64,000 bases of DNA, taken from positions 1 to 64,000 of the forward strand of contig JAJSAM010000035.1 of the NCBI GenBank assembly GCA_024274785.1, in the 5' to 3' direction. The first letter of the stretch is position 1, and every line of letters starts with the position of its first letter. The notes below the pieces were generated by a model, which made no database searches, was not told the DNA's origin, and saw nothing but the letters and a program-made list of their open reading frames with translations. This stretch comes from Planctomycetota bacterium (GTDB lineage Bacteria > Planctomycetota > JAJSAM01). Made by a program: the position numbers and the translations under genes. Positions 1 to 8,220 of the stretch are shown in pieces.

Positions 1-118
1 CCACGGCTCGCCTCACGGTCTTGACGTCCACGCCCAGGCGTCGGGCGATCTCCTTCTTGGGGACGCCGTCGGTCAAATGCATGTAGCGAATCTCTGCCCA
101 TTGGGACACTCTCAGCAC
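1..118 (-). CDS. IS21-family transposase IstA-like, N-terminal fragment cut by window edge
   Basis: Reading leftward from a GTG at 118 gives about 39 residues with no stop before the window edge. They contain a helix-turn-helix of the kind found at the start of IS21 IstA transposases: 'VPKKEIARRLGVDVKTVRRA' at about residues 19-38, preceded by 'WAEIRYMHL'. IstA is the DDE transposase of IS21 elements and binds repeated sites at the element ends. A purine-rich stretch (AAGGAGGGCCAGGA) just upstream is a plausible ribosome binding site and favours this GTG. The tandem repeats at 211-256 fit the element terminus, so the element body should lie to the left of this window. The catalytic domain is not visible; a plain HTH regulator of the same fold is the alternative. 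Confidence 0.6.
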   Translation of the reverse strand, partial: MLRVSQWAEIRYMHLTDGVPKKEIARRLGVDVKTVRRAV

Positions 119-210
119 CTCCTGGCCCTCCTTCTGCTGGAGAACGTGACGCGCTTGTCTGTACGTCGCTATTCCACAGTCGGGGGGCCTCTTGCGTCTC
201 AGGAAAGGAG

Positions 211-256
211 GGGGTCCCTTTTCAGCCCGCCGCGGGGTCCCTTTTAAGTCCGCCGC
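211..256. repeat. Two adjacent 23-bp imperfect tandem repeats, probable IS21-like terminal repeats
   Basis: Two copies (211-233 and 234-256) share the core GGGGTCCCTTTT and an end CCGCCGC, and differ at 2 of 23 positions. IS21-family elements carry several copies of a transposase-binding repeat at each end. These lie about 90 bp upstream of the leftward transposase-like start, as expected for the outer end of such an element. The exact terminal dinucleotide cannot be fixed from one end. Confidence 0.55.
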
Positions 257-691
257 CAACAAGACAGATCCAGGGGCGCTGCAGAAGGGTGAGGAGTACT
301 ACTTGAAGGACGGCTCGTTCCTCGGTTGGGGCTTCGACCCGATGCCGGTTGCAGCACCCGAACCGAACACCGGCTTTCCCCACGTGGGACAAGGTGATGG
401 GGCTGGAAGAGTGTCTGAATCGAGGCCCACCCGGGGCGCTTCCGCCGTCCCCCGAGCGCCTGATCGTCATCCTCGACCTGGTCCGGAACAGGGGATCCCG
501 CTCGCGAGGCGACGGACACCTCTGCTCTACCGGGCGCCGCCGTAGCCCTGCCCCGGGACTCGGCCCTCCCCCGGATCGCTCCGGCCGACCCCGGCATTTT
601 CAGTGCCGTGCTCCTCCCTGGGGGACGGCGGGTGCCGGGCCGGGATCGAAGGAGAGCGGAGGGGGCATGGCTGCCGCGCTGCCGCAAACCG
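257..691. other. No recognisable gene
   Basis: Open frames exist on both strands, but none shows a familiar motif, a convincing ribosome binding site or a hydrophobic or domain pattern. The stretch lies between an IS end and a broken gene, so it is probably eroded accessory DNA. Confidence 0.5.
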
Positions 692-1014
692 TCAGTTCGT
701 GAACAGTCTGGCCACGGGGGTGTTGAAACCGGGGAGAACCTCTCCGCCATCGAGGAGCTCGTCCTCGCAGAGCTCCCGTCGGTCCCGGCCGGTTTCGTAG
801 ATCAGGACGCGGCGTGAATCCGGTTCCACGACCCACACCAGGCGGGTTCCGCGTCCTCGAGGAAGCTCATCAGCAGGTGGGTGATGCGGGCCTGGATCAA
901 TCCGTGTCTCAAGCCCGGCGACATCAACTCCACCACCTCGCCGAGGATGAGCTCACGCTTTCCTTCGCCCATGCGGAGCAGTTCGGTGGCGGTGACGGCG
1001 CGGGCAGACGACAT
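692..1014 (-). pseudogene. Uma2-family (DUF820) protein, internally deleted and frameshifted
   Basis: The N-terminal part, starting at the ATG at 1014 (MSSARAVTATELL), reads like an Uma2 protein: 'GKRELILGEVVELMSPG' followed by 'RHGLIQARITHLL'. After 'FLEDAEP' the frame changes. The -1/+2 frame then reads 'VWVVEPDSRRVLIYE' and ends 'GGEVLPGFNTPVARLF' before a TGA at 692-694, which is the usual Uma2 C-terminus. About 100 central residues, including the acidic catalytic region, are missing between the two parts. Uma2 proteins have a PD-(D/E)XK nuclease-like fold and are often multicopy with unclear roles. The left frame alone stops at about 802 and would not fold. An intact family member lies at 5607-6125. 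Confidence 0.75.
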
Positions 1015-1161
1015 GGGATCATCACAACAGGCATCCCGGGCGTTTGAAGGTGGCCGGTGCATTCAAGATAGGGGCCGCACCAACCGGCCCGCGGGCACGG
1101 AATTCCGGAAAAGGGCGGTCCGATGCAGGCCGGCCCGATCAATCCCCGCGAATCGAACGGT

Positions 1162-1860
1162 TCACATCTTCCACTGGCCCAGTTCGTGCTCCACGCCGAC
1201 GACCTCGTCGTCCGGATCCTTGCCGTGGATGTGGCGACCCTTCAAGGCGAGGAGAACCAACATCCCGTAAAAGAGGCCGCCGGCCGTGATGACCATCCAG
1301 CAGGGAACCGGTCCCACCGCCACGCGTTCACAGAGTTCCTCCATGCTCTCGGGGACATCCGGCTGCAGGACGAGCTTCATGATCCAGCCGCCGAGCACGA
1401 AGGAGAAGATGATCCAGTAGTTCCTGAGCAGGCGGAATCCCATCGCGTCGATGACGGAGGTCTTGAACTTGGGCCGATCGAGGTCGCCGGCGATGGCCGC
1501 CTGCCAACCCGGCATCGGTGACTTGAGAGACCTCGTGACGATGGGGATGTAGAAGTTCTCTTCCAGCATCCGGACCCGGGCGCGGTAGACCTCGAAGTAG
1601 CGGTAGCGGCGAGCCTCGATCACCAGGTAGGCCAGGACGGCGAGATTGCTGACGAGGATCACCAGGTGGGAGTTCAGGGGGTTCGTGAAGACGAACGAAA
1701 TCATGCCCGCCGCGGTGAGGATCGCCCAGTTGGTCGTTGCATCGAGGCGGAATCGCCAGGAATTCGCGCGCTGCATCTCCCCGCGATAGAGGTGCGCCAT
1801 CGCGGTGATGTACTCGGATCGGGTGAGCGGCACATCCTCGAAGCTCGGCGTATCGGGCAT
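1162..1860 (-). CDS. DUF2270 integral membrane protein
   Basis: This 232-residue protein matches the DUF2270 pattern: an N-terminal 'SEYITAMAHLYRGEMQRAN' followed by 'WRFRLDATTNWAI'. Two membrane segments lie at roughly residues 48-82, then a soluble region with 'RYRYFEVYRARVRMLEENFY', then two further hydrophobic segments near 145-165 and 185-207. Length and order agree with the family. Function is unknown; it is expected in the inner membrane. It stands alone on the minus strand, with 105 bp to the next gene, and no neighbour suggests a role. The ATG at 1860 is the only start that keeps the conserved N-terminus. Confidence 0.85.
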   Translation of the reverse strand: MPDTPSFEDVPLTRSEYITAMAHLYRGEMQRANSWRFRLDATTNWAILTAAGMISFVFTNPLNSHLVILVSNLAVLAYLVIEARRYRYFEVYRARVRMLEENFYIPIVTRSLKSPMPGWQAAIAGDLDRPKFKTSVIDAMGFRLLRNYWIIFSFVLGGWIMKLVLQPDVPESMEELCERVAVGPVPCWMVITAGGLFYGMLVLLALKGRHIHGKDPDDEVVGVEHELGQWKM

Positions 1861-1965
1861 TTCCTGATTGTAGGGACGCCGTGGATTTCGCCAAGACCCG
1901 CATCAATGCTCACCCCGGTGCGGCAGCCGGGATTCGATCGGTGGGGCCGTTCGCTCCGATCCGGC

Positions 1966-3525
1966 TCAGCGCCGCGATGGACCCGGAATCCGCTGCTGCT
2001 CGAGCCGCTCGATGAGGAGCGGGTCGCCGGGGCAGTGGATGAGCCCCTCCTCGAGGGCCTCGCGGGCCGCTTCCGGCTGTCCCGCCCTGGTGAGGACCAC
2101 CGCGAGGTTGGCCCACCCGATCGGTGATTCCGGGTGCCGCTGCACCGACTGCCGCATGATCTTCTCCGCCTTCCCGGTCTGCCCGAGGGACGCCTCTCCG
2201 AGGGCATAGTAGTGCCACGCGGTCTCGTCCTCCGGGTCGATCTCGGTAATCCTTCGCCAGGCCCGAAGCGAGCCCGCCTGATCGAAGATCTGCGCCCGCT
2301 CGTTCGCCAGGTAGAACCAGGCCATCTTGCTCTCTGGTACCACCGCGACACCCCGCTCCCACAGGGTGAGGCCGGTTCGCCAGGCCGACTGGTACCGGAA
2401 CGTCGCCTGCCCGAACAAGGCGATCACGATGAGCGCGGCCGCGATCGCGGGTTTCCTCACCCGGCCGGTGGCCGGCAGCGCCAGGTCGGCGACGGCCAGC
2501 AGGAGGAAGGGCATGGCCAGGTAGAGGTAGCGGTCCGCATAGAGGATCGGGATCGGGAAGATGATCGTCGGTCCGATGACGATGAAGAACCACAGCATGC
2601 CCACCAGCAGGCGGAACTTCCTCCCCCGCGTTGCCCAGGCGGCGCCGGCTCCGGCGATGAGCATCGCCACTCCGATCAGCCACCGGAGATCCGACAGCTC
2701 CCGCACCGGCTCGAAGACGTGGATCGGGGCGTTGCCGAACGGCAGGATCATCCCGAGCACGAACCGGGGAAGCACCGCCAGGACGGTCGCCACGTGCGTC
2801 GGGATGGATCCCCCGTGCAGGGGGGCCACCGCTCCATCTCCCGCGGCCGCGAAGATCTGGACCACGCCGGCCACGAGGGAGAGCGCCAGGAAGGGGACGT
2901 AGGTCGCCATCGGCCGGCGCCGGCCGGCCGCCCGGTCGAGGATCGGCAGGAGCAGCGGCAATCCGACCAGGCTCGTCTTGGACAGGAGCGCGAGAGTGAA
3001 GAGGCCGAAAGCGCCGGCCCAGGCACGCCTGCTGCCCTCACCGGAGATCCAGACGCAGACGGCCCCGAAGCCGAAGACCGCGGCGAGCAGAGTCTTCAAC
3101 TCCGAGATCCAGGCGACGTTCTCGACATTCGCGGGGTGGACCAGGAAAAGCGCCGCGGCCAGCAGCGCCGGCCCGTCCCGTCCGGTCCAGCGCCGCCCGA
3201 TCTGGTACAGGAGAAAGGCCGCGATCACGTGGAGGAGCAGGCTCACCCCCCGGAAGAACATCGGATCCTGATCGAAGGCCCGCCAGAGCACCAGGTAGCA
3301 CAGGCGCTGCATCGGGTTGTAGTTCGAGTGGCGGGTGGTGGCGAAGATCCGGCCCACCGCCGGCAGGATCGGGCCCTCGAGTTCCGGGTTCTCAAGGATG
3401 TACTCGGGATCATCCCAGTTCAGGAATTCGCCGGTCATGCTCGGCCCGTAGAGGGACACGGCGACCACTCCGAAGAGCAGCAGCAACAGTGGAGCCGGCT
3501 GGAGTAGAGCGTGCCTGCGTTCCAT
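1966..3525 (-). CDS. Polytopic membrane protein, TMTC-like/GT39-like, with C-terminal TPRs
   Basis: The product is 519 residues from the ATG at 3525 (MERRHALLQ), which sits just before the first membrane segment; an in-frame ATG 18 bases upstream is less likely. The first lumenal loop has 'FLNWDDPEYILENPEL', and 'YNPMQRLCYLVLW' and 'HPANVENVAWISELK' follow, the signature of bacterial TMTC-like proteins related to O-mannosyltransferases. About ten hydrophobic segments run to residue ~370. The last ~130 residues are TPR-like ('AWFYLANERAQIFDQAGS', 'AWHYYALGEASLGQTGKAE'). Such proteins probably move sugars from a lipid carrier to exported substrates. The substrate is unknown, and the function is inferred from the family only. 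Confidence 0.75.
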   Translation of the reverse strand: MERRHALLQPAPLLLLLFGVVAVSLYGPSMTGEFLNWDDPEYILENPELEGPILPAVGRIFATTRHSNYNPMQRLCYLVLWRAFDQDPMFFRGVSLLLHVIAAFLLYQIGRRWTGRDGPALLAAALFLVHPANVENVAWISELKTLLAAVFGFGAVCVWISGEGSRRAWAGAFGLFTLALLSKTSLVGLPLLLPILDRAAGRRRPMATYVPFLALSLVAGVVQIFAAAGDGAVAPLHGGSIPTHVATVLAVLPRFVLGMILPFGNAPIHVFEPVRELSDLRWLIGVAMLIAGAGAAWATRGRKFRLLVGMLWFFIVIGPTIIFPIPILYADRYLYLAMPFLLLAVADLALPATGRVRKPAIAAALIVIALFGQATFRYQSAWRTGLTLWERGVAVVPESKMAWFYLANERAQIFDQAGSLRAWRRITEIDPEDETAWHYYALGEASLGQTGKAEKIMRQSVQRHPESPIGWANLAVVLTRAGQPEAAREALEEGLIHCPGDPLLIERLEQQRIPGPSRR

Positions 3526-3587
3526 GGGTGACCTCACCCACAATATCGGCGGTCAGGGGCTGATCACTGAACGCGGGGGTGGCCATT

Positions 3588-3676
3588 GCATCGCGGCGGC
3601 CACGGAGCGCCGCCCTCCGAGGCGGGTCGAGGCGCTTTTCCGGAGGGACGAGCGCCGTTTCGTCAGCGCTCATGCC
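3588..3676. repeat. Interspersed composite repeat, copy 1 (modules B then A)
   Basis: Module B at 3588-3621 contains GCATCGCGGCGG and GGAGCGCCGCCCTCCGA. Module A at 3641-3676 contains GGAGGGACGAGCGCCGTTTC and a following GCTCATGCC. Close copies occur at 10447-10534, and module A alone in inverse orientation at 16213-16247 and 26302-26338. Module A is a potential hairpin, although the right arm is damaged in this copy. It lies between divergent genes. Confidence 0.7.
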
Positions 3677-3809
3677 GAAGGCGGTCGCCGTCCGGGCACC
3701 ACCGGAGCAGGCCTTGAGGAAGAATCCGGGGCGCGGGCGGAAACGGGAGGTGCGTTCGAGCTTGAAAAAGCGATGATAGGCACGTCGATGAGAGGAGCGC
3801 ATTCGGGTC

Positions 3810-4397
3810 GTGACCCCGTCCAAGCGTCAATCCGACCACCTGATCTACTTCAAGCGTCCGCCGGACCACGTCATCTACGAGCGCCTGAGGGAGACGATCG
3901 GAACCGCCTTCACCTACGACGCGGTCGGTGGGACGGAAGGCGAGGTCCCTCCTGGTTACTTCAAGACCTCGTGCAAAGGGGAAGTGGGTCGAGGCCAGGA
4001 GACCTTCGAGCGCGCCCGGACGGCCCTCCGCGCCCTCGAACCATTCCGCCTGAAGTGGGTGGAGTTCATCCCGGAGAGAGGCCTTCGGGTGGGGGCTCGC
4101 GTCTGCGTGGTGAGCAGTCAGCTCGGGTTCTGGGCTGTGAATCTATCCCGGATCGTCTACCTGGTCGACGAGCCGGATCGCTTCGGCTTCGCCGTGGGAA
4201 CGCTGACCAGACATCTCGCGCGGGGGGAAGAACGGTTCATGGTGACGCGCGATGCCAACGACGTGGTGCGGTTCGAGGTCTTCAGCTTCTCGCGCCCGGC
4301 GCACTGGCTGTTCTGGGTCGGATTCCCCGTGGCCCGGTTCTTTCAGAGGCAGTTCGTCCGCGCCTGTGTGCGCCGGATGCAGGAAGCGGTGGGTTGA
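3810..4397 (+). CDS. DUF1990 family protein
   Basis: This is a 195-residue protein from a GTG at 3810. The family pattern is clear: 'FTYDAVGGTEGEVPPGY' near residue 30, 'GQETFERARTALRAL', 'EPFRLKWVEF' and 'GARVCVVSSQLGFWAVN', then 'YLVDEPDRFGFAVGTLTRH', 'GEERFMVTRD' and 'FEVFSFSRPAHWLFW'. DUF1990 proteins are single-domain, START-like in predicted fold and without an assigned reaction. Length fits the family. The upstream gap holds only repeat DNA, and the downstream neighbour is convergent, so the gene is probably monocistronic. An ATG further inside would remove conserved residues, so GTG is preferred. Confidence 0.85.
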   Translation: MTPSKRQSDHLIYFKRPPDHVIYERLRETIGTAFTYDAVGGTEGEVPPGYFKTSCKGEVGRGQETFERARTALRALEPFRLKWVEFIPERGLRVGARVCVVSSQLGFWAVNLSRIVYLVDEPDRFGFAVGTLTRHLARGEERFMVTRDANDVVRFEVFSFSRPAHWLFWVGFPVARFFQRQFVRACVRRMQEAVG

Positions 4398-4466
4398 CCT
4401 TTCGGCCCGGCCTGTCGGGCACGTGCGCGGTGGCCAGGAGGATGCCGGGAGCTTCGAGGGTGCTTC

Positions 4467-5579
4467 TCAAAGGTGCGCGGCGCGCTCTTCCAGCCCTTCC
4501 TCGTAGTGGAGGAAATGCTGCCCCCAGGGTGTCTTTTCCCACTTGCGGACCCGGCTGCGCCCCACCGTCGGGAACCACAGCCGGTCGTGGTAGAAGGCCG
4601 AACCCTGGATGAAGAACCACACCAGCGGGGTGCGGAAGAAGAAGTGCTGGAGGAAGTGCAGCGGGCCGAACCAGACGGTCTTGCCGAACCGGGCGACCAT
4701 GTTGGCGCCGACCGAGAAGTCCCAGGACTCGCCACTGACGTCTTCGCCGGCCAATTCGATATTCGCCGGGTCGCCGACGCCGAGCCCCATCTCGTGGGCG
4801 GTACGGATGTACTCGATCTTCATCGGGTCGAAGCCCATCAGCTTCGCCGCCACCGCGTCGATGGCCACCTGGTCTCCGCTCGCCAGGATGAGGTCTTTTC
4901 GCACCGGGAACATCGTCCGCGGACCAGGACCGTTGCCGGCGGTGGTGCCGTCCTTCACGCAGAAGAGCCCGGCGTGGATCTCCTGCTGGATGATCAGGAG
5001 GTCCACCAGCGTCTTGTGGATGACGTCGTGCGTCCAGTGGCGGCGGCGCGTCAGCAACCCGCCGAACGCGTTCTTCATCGCGCCGGTGGTGTTCGTGTAG
5101 ATGTGACACTTCACCGTCGGCTGGTGGACGATGTTCTTGCCGACGAAGTAGTCCGGGATCCGGAAGCCGTCCTCGTAGATGGAGTCCAGCACGAGCAGCT
5201 TCCGCTTCGGTGTGAAGTGGATCCACTGCATGTCCTCGTCACGGAAGTTGTAGAGAGTCGGGACGTCATAGGCGTCGAGCACCGGGCGCAGCTTGTTCAG
5301 GCGCTCGCCCTTCTCCGCCCGGGTCACCACCGTCTCGTTCTGTACGCAGACGAGATCCTCGTACCCCCGGTTGCGAAGTCCGCGGATGCACCCCTCCATC
5401 TGCCACGGGGTGGTGTTGGCTCCCGGGAACATCAGGTGCCACGAGATGTTGTCCTTGAGGATCGTGGTCGCGCCCGTCAAGAGGCACGAGTCCACCTCCG
5501 CCAGATCGAACAGCCGCTCGTGGTCGTCGAGCACCCGCTCCGGGCTCGTCCGGACAACCGCTACCTTCGCCTTGACCAT
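4467..5579 (-). CDS. DUF362 domain-containing protein
   Basis: The product has 370 residues. The start (MVKAKVAVVRTSPERVL) and the body ('LILKDN'-like 'TILKDNISWHLMFPGAN', 'KCHIYTNTTGAMKNAFGGLL', 'VRKDLILASGDQVAIDAVAA') are typical of DUF362 proteins, which are often found beside iron-sulfur proteins and whose reaction is unknown. No ferredoxin cysteine motif is present in this version. The ~110 C-terminal residues are rich in W, F and H and look like an extension beyond the usual domain. The next upstream gene on the same strand (Uma2) ends 27 bases before this start and is in the same frame, but there is no evidence of a fused product. Confidence 0.75.
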   Translation of the reverse strand: MVKAKVAVVRTSPERVLDDHERLFDLAEVDSCLLTGATTILKDNISWHLMFPGANTTPWQMEGCIRGLRNRGYEDLVCVQNETVVTRAEKGERLNKLRPVLDAYDVPTLYNFRDEDMQWIHFTPKRKLLVLDSIYEDGFRIPDYFVGKNIVHQPTVKCHIYTNTTGAMKNAFGGLLTRRRHWTHDVIHKTLVDLLIIQQEIHAGLFCVKDGTTAGNGPGPRTMFPVRKDLILASGDQVAIDAVAAKLMGFDPMKIEYIRTAHEMGLGVGDPANIELAGEDVSGESWDFSVGANMVARFGKTVWFGPLHFLQHFFFRTPLVWFFIQGSAFYHDRLWFPTVGRSRVRKWEKTPWGQHFLHYEEGLEERAAHL

Positions 5580-5606
5580 GGGGGAGAGATTACCATCCCC
5601 TCTCCA

Positions 5607-6125
5607 CTACTCACGGAGGAACACGCGTGGGGTGAGGTTGAACTCCGGAATCACCGTGGACTGCACCGGCTCGTCCAGGGTGTAGGTCCGCAGTTCCCGC
5701 TTCGTGTAGATCTCGACGTTCTCGGCCTCCGGATCGACGATCCAGACCTCTCTCACCCCCGCATCGAGATAGATTTCGCGCTTCACCACCCGATCCCGGA
5801 GAACCGTCGAGGGTGAGAGAATCTCGACGACCAGAGCGGGGAGGCCGACGTGTTTCACCTGCGGGCCAAGGGGCTCATCGAGCACGAGGATGTCGGGTTG
5901 CAGGACATTGTGTTCGTCCACGAACACGTCGATGGGAGATGAAACGACCCGACTGGGACCCACGAGGCCGTGCAGATCGACGAGGAGCTTCCCCGCAATC
6001 CACTGGTGGCCGTAGGTGGGCGAAGGCTCCTTGACGAGTTGCCCGTGGATGAGCTCGACGGGGTAACCCTCGGGGAGCTGCTCGTAGTCTGCGCGCGTGA
6101 ACTTGACCGTCAGCACCGTCACCAT
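5607..6125 (-). CDS. Uma2-family endonuclease-like protein (DUF820)
   Basis: This 172-residue protein starts at the ATG at 6125 (MVTVLTVKFTRADYE); the open frame runs further upstream but the extra residues are not conserved in the family. The family core is complete: 'VELIHGQLVKEPSP', 'QPDILVLDEP', 'LPALVVEILSPST', 'DRVVKREIYLDAGVREVWIVD' and a 'FNLTP' tail. The acidic residues of the PD-(D/E)XK-like site (D in QPDI, E in VVEILSPS and K in the following KREIYL) are present. Uma2 proteins were noted in Microcystis mobile elements but have no settled function. It is an intact counterpart of the remnant at 692-1014. It ends with TAG. Confidence 0.85.
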   Translation of the reverse strand: MVTVLTVKFTRADYEQLPEGYPVELIHGQLVKEPSPTYGHQWIAGKLLVDLHGLVGPSRVVSSPIDVFVDEHNVLQPDILVLDEPLGPQVKHVGLPALVVEILSPSTVLRDRVVKREIYLDAGVREVWIVDPEAENVEIYTKRELRTYTLDEPVQSTVIPEFNLTPRVFLRE

Positions 6126-6324
6126 ATCAGTATAGACGCGTGCAAACCGGCCGGGGCACGGCAAACTTCCGGAAATCACCGGGTCGGGAGCGGCCGCATC
6201 GTGTCGATGGGCGGGTTCCCGAAGCGTTTGATCTCGCACCCCCCACCCGCACGCAGAAGTGGTCGCCCGGGAGCACTCGGCTAGAATCCGGGTTCGGCCT
6301 GTTCAGACGGCCTGAGGTGCGGTG

Positions 6325-7284
6325 ATGGTGGAGACGAAGACCGCGGTGGTCGCTTTCGGCGGCAACGCACTGATCATGAAGGACGAGCCGGGCCTGCAGG
6401 AGGCCCAGATGGCGCACGCCGATAAGCTCGCGGCGGTGCTGCTGCGGTTCATCGAGAAGGGCTATCGGCTGCTCCTGGTTCACGGCAACGGCCCCCAGGT
6501 CGGGAACTCCCTGATCCGGATGGAGGAGTCGGTGACCAAGGTTCCGGCGCTCTCCCTCGATGCGTGCGTGGCGATGACCGAGGGATCGATCGGTTTCTTC
6601 CTCGAGCTCTCCTTCCGGAACGCCCTCGCCGGGATCGGGGATGGACGGGACGTGGTGACCGTGCTCACCCCGGTCGAGGTCTCCGCCGAAGACCCTCGCA
6701 TCAAGAACCCGAGCAAGCCCATCGGGCCGTTCTACAGCGGCTACCGCGCCGACTACCTCGTCCGCATGTTCGACTGGGATCTCGTGGAGGACGCGGGGCG
6801 CGGCTACCGTCGCGTGGTCGCCTCGCCGAAACCCATTCGGATCGTGAATGAGGGCCTCGTGCGCGTCTTGCTCGAGCACGCCGCGGTCGTCATCGCCGGT
6901 GGCGGCGGCGGGATTCCGGTCACTCGCGACGGCCAGGGCTGGCGGGGACTGGAAGCGGTCATCGACAAGGACTACACCGCGGCGTTGATGTCGGAAGTCG
7001 TGGATGCCGAGCTCTTCATCAATCTGACCGCGGTGGACCACGTGTCAGTGGACTTCGGCATGGAGACCGAGCGGCGCCTTGAGAAGATCACCGTCAGCGA
7101 GGCCGAGCGGCATTTGAGAGATGGACAGTTTCCGCCCGGTTCCATGGGCCCGAAGATCGATGCCTCGATCGCGTTCTGTCGCGAAAAGGGCGGAACCGTA
7201 CTGATCACCTCGGTCGAGGCCCTGGCCGAGGCGCTTCAGGGCAATGCCGGGACGCTGATCGTCCCCGACGAGGAGTCATCATGA
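6325..7284 (+). CDS. arcC: Carbamate kinase
   Basis: This 319-residue amino acid kinase family protein converts carbamoyl phosphate and ADP to ATP and carbamate. It has the N-terminal 'AVVAFGGNALI', then 'LLLVHGNGPQVGN', 'SLDACVAMTEGSIGFFLE', the 'GGGGGIPV' loop, 'VIDKDYTAALMS' and the C-terminal 'FPPGSMGPKIDASIAFC', all hallmark segments of carbamate kinases. GAGGTG about 6 bases before the ATG at 6325 supports this start over the GTG one codon upstream. It overlaps the next gene by ATGA, so the two are co-translated. Together they can channel citrulline-derived carbamoyl phosphate into ATP. No arginine deiminase is present in the window. Confidence 0.95.
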   Translation: MVETKTAVVAFGGNALIMKDEPGLQEAQMAHADKLAAVLLRFIEKGYRLLLVHGNGPQVGNSLIRMEESVTKVPALSLDACVAMTEGSIGFFLELSFRNALAGIGDGRDVVTVLTPVEVSAEDPRIKNPSKPIGPFYSGYRADYLVRMFDWDLVEDAGRGYRRVVASPKPIRIVNEGLVRVLLEHAAVVIAGGGGGIPVTRDGQGWRGLEAVIDKDYTAALMSEVVDAELFINLTAVDHVSVDFGMETERRLEKITVSEAERHLRDGQFPPGSMGPKIDASIAFCREKGGTVLITSVEALAEALQGNAGTLIVPDEESS

Positions 7285-8204
7285 AGAACCACGGCGACTA
7301 CATCTCCATCGGCGACCTCACCGCCTCCGAGGTGGACGACGTCCTTGCGCTCGCGGCCGAGATGAAGGCCGACCCCATCCGTTTCCGCGGCCACATGGAG
7401 GGCAAGACCCTGGCGCTCCTGTTCGAGAAGCCGTCGCTGCGGACCCGGAGCACCTTCGAGGTGGCCATGAACAAGATGTCCGGCCACTCGCTCTACCTCG
7501 CCCCCGCCGACGTGGGGTTGGGCAAACGCGAGTCCACCGCCGACATCGCGAGAAACCTCGAGCGCTGGGTCGACGTCATCACCGCCCGGACCTTCGCCCA
7601 CCAGACCGTTCTCGACCTGGCGGAATACGCGAACGTGCCGGTCATCAACGCCCTGACCGATCTTCTGCACCCCTGCCAGGCGCTGGCGGACTACCTGACG
7701 CTGCGCGAGCACCTCGGCGACCTCTCCGGCAAGAGGCTCTGCTACGTCGGCGACGGCAACAACGTCGCCCACTCACTGATGCTCGGCGGAGCGCAGGTCG
7801 GGATGAGCGTCACCATCCTCCACCCCGAAGGCTACGAGCCGATGGCGCAGTACCTCGACCAGGCGGCGAAGATCGGGGAGGAGACCGGCGCGAAGATCGA
7901 CGCCGCGACCACCCTCGACGCGGTCGATGGCGCCGATGCGGTCTACACCGACGTCTGGGCTTCCATGGGCCAGGAGGAAGAGGCCGCCGAGCGCGACAGG
8001 CTCTTCCGCCAGTACCAGGTCAACGGCGCCCTGATGGCCCGCGCGAAGGAAGGCGCTCTCTTCCTGCACTGCCTCCCGGCGCATCGCGGCGACGAGGTCA
8101 CCGACGAAGTGGCCGACGCTCCCACCTCGGTCATCTTCGACGAGGCCGAGAACCGGCTCTGGACGCAGATGGCGGTGATGTACCTGCTGACGCCGAGTCG
8201 CTGA
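7281..8204 (+). CDS. argF: Ornithine carbamoyltransferase
   Basis: This 307-residue enzyme interconverts ornithine plus carbamoyl phosphate with citrulline. It shows the carbamoyl phosphate motif as 'KPSLRTRSTFE' (S-x-R-T-R), then 'HPCQALADYL', the ornithine SMG loop in 'DVWASMGQEEE' and the catalytic 'FLHCLPAHRG'. The SMG loop separates it from the N-acetylornithine, putrescine and aspartate enzymes. Its start overlaps the carbamate kinase stop (ATGA). The pairing with arcC suggests a catabolic direction, although without arcA or arcD here an anabolic role is possible. It runs convergent with the gene at 8221. Confidence 0.95.
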   Translation: MKNHGDYISIGDLTASEVDDVLALAAEMKADPIRFRGHMEGKTLALLFEKPSLRTRSTFEVAMNKMSGHSLYLAPADVGLGKRESTADIARNLERWVDVITARTFAHQTVLDLAEYANVPVINALTDLLHPCQALADYLTLREHLGDLSGKRLCYVGDGNNVAHSLMLGGAQVGMSVTILHPEGYEPMAQYLDQAAKIGEETGAKIDAATTLDAVDGADAVYTDVWASMGQEEEAAERDRLFRQYQVNGALMARAKEGALFLHCLPAHRGDEVTDEVADAPTSVIFDEAENRLWTQMAVMYLLTPSR

Positions 8205-8220
8205 ACGGAAGGTCGGCGGA

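Noticed and set aside
192-750. Overlapping open frames on both strands (117 and 168 codons)
   Set aside because: No recognisable motif, poor start signals and mutually exclusive frames; typical chance frames in GC-rich DNA.
5577-5609. In-frame continuation of Uma2 into the DUF362 gene as a fused protein
   Set aside because: The two are in the same frame separated by TAG and 9 codons, but both families are complete alone and the spacer has no conserved residues; a one-in-three coincidence.
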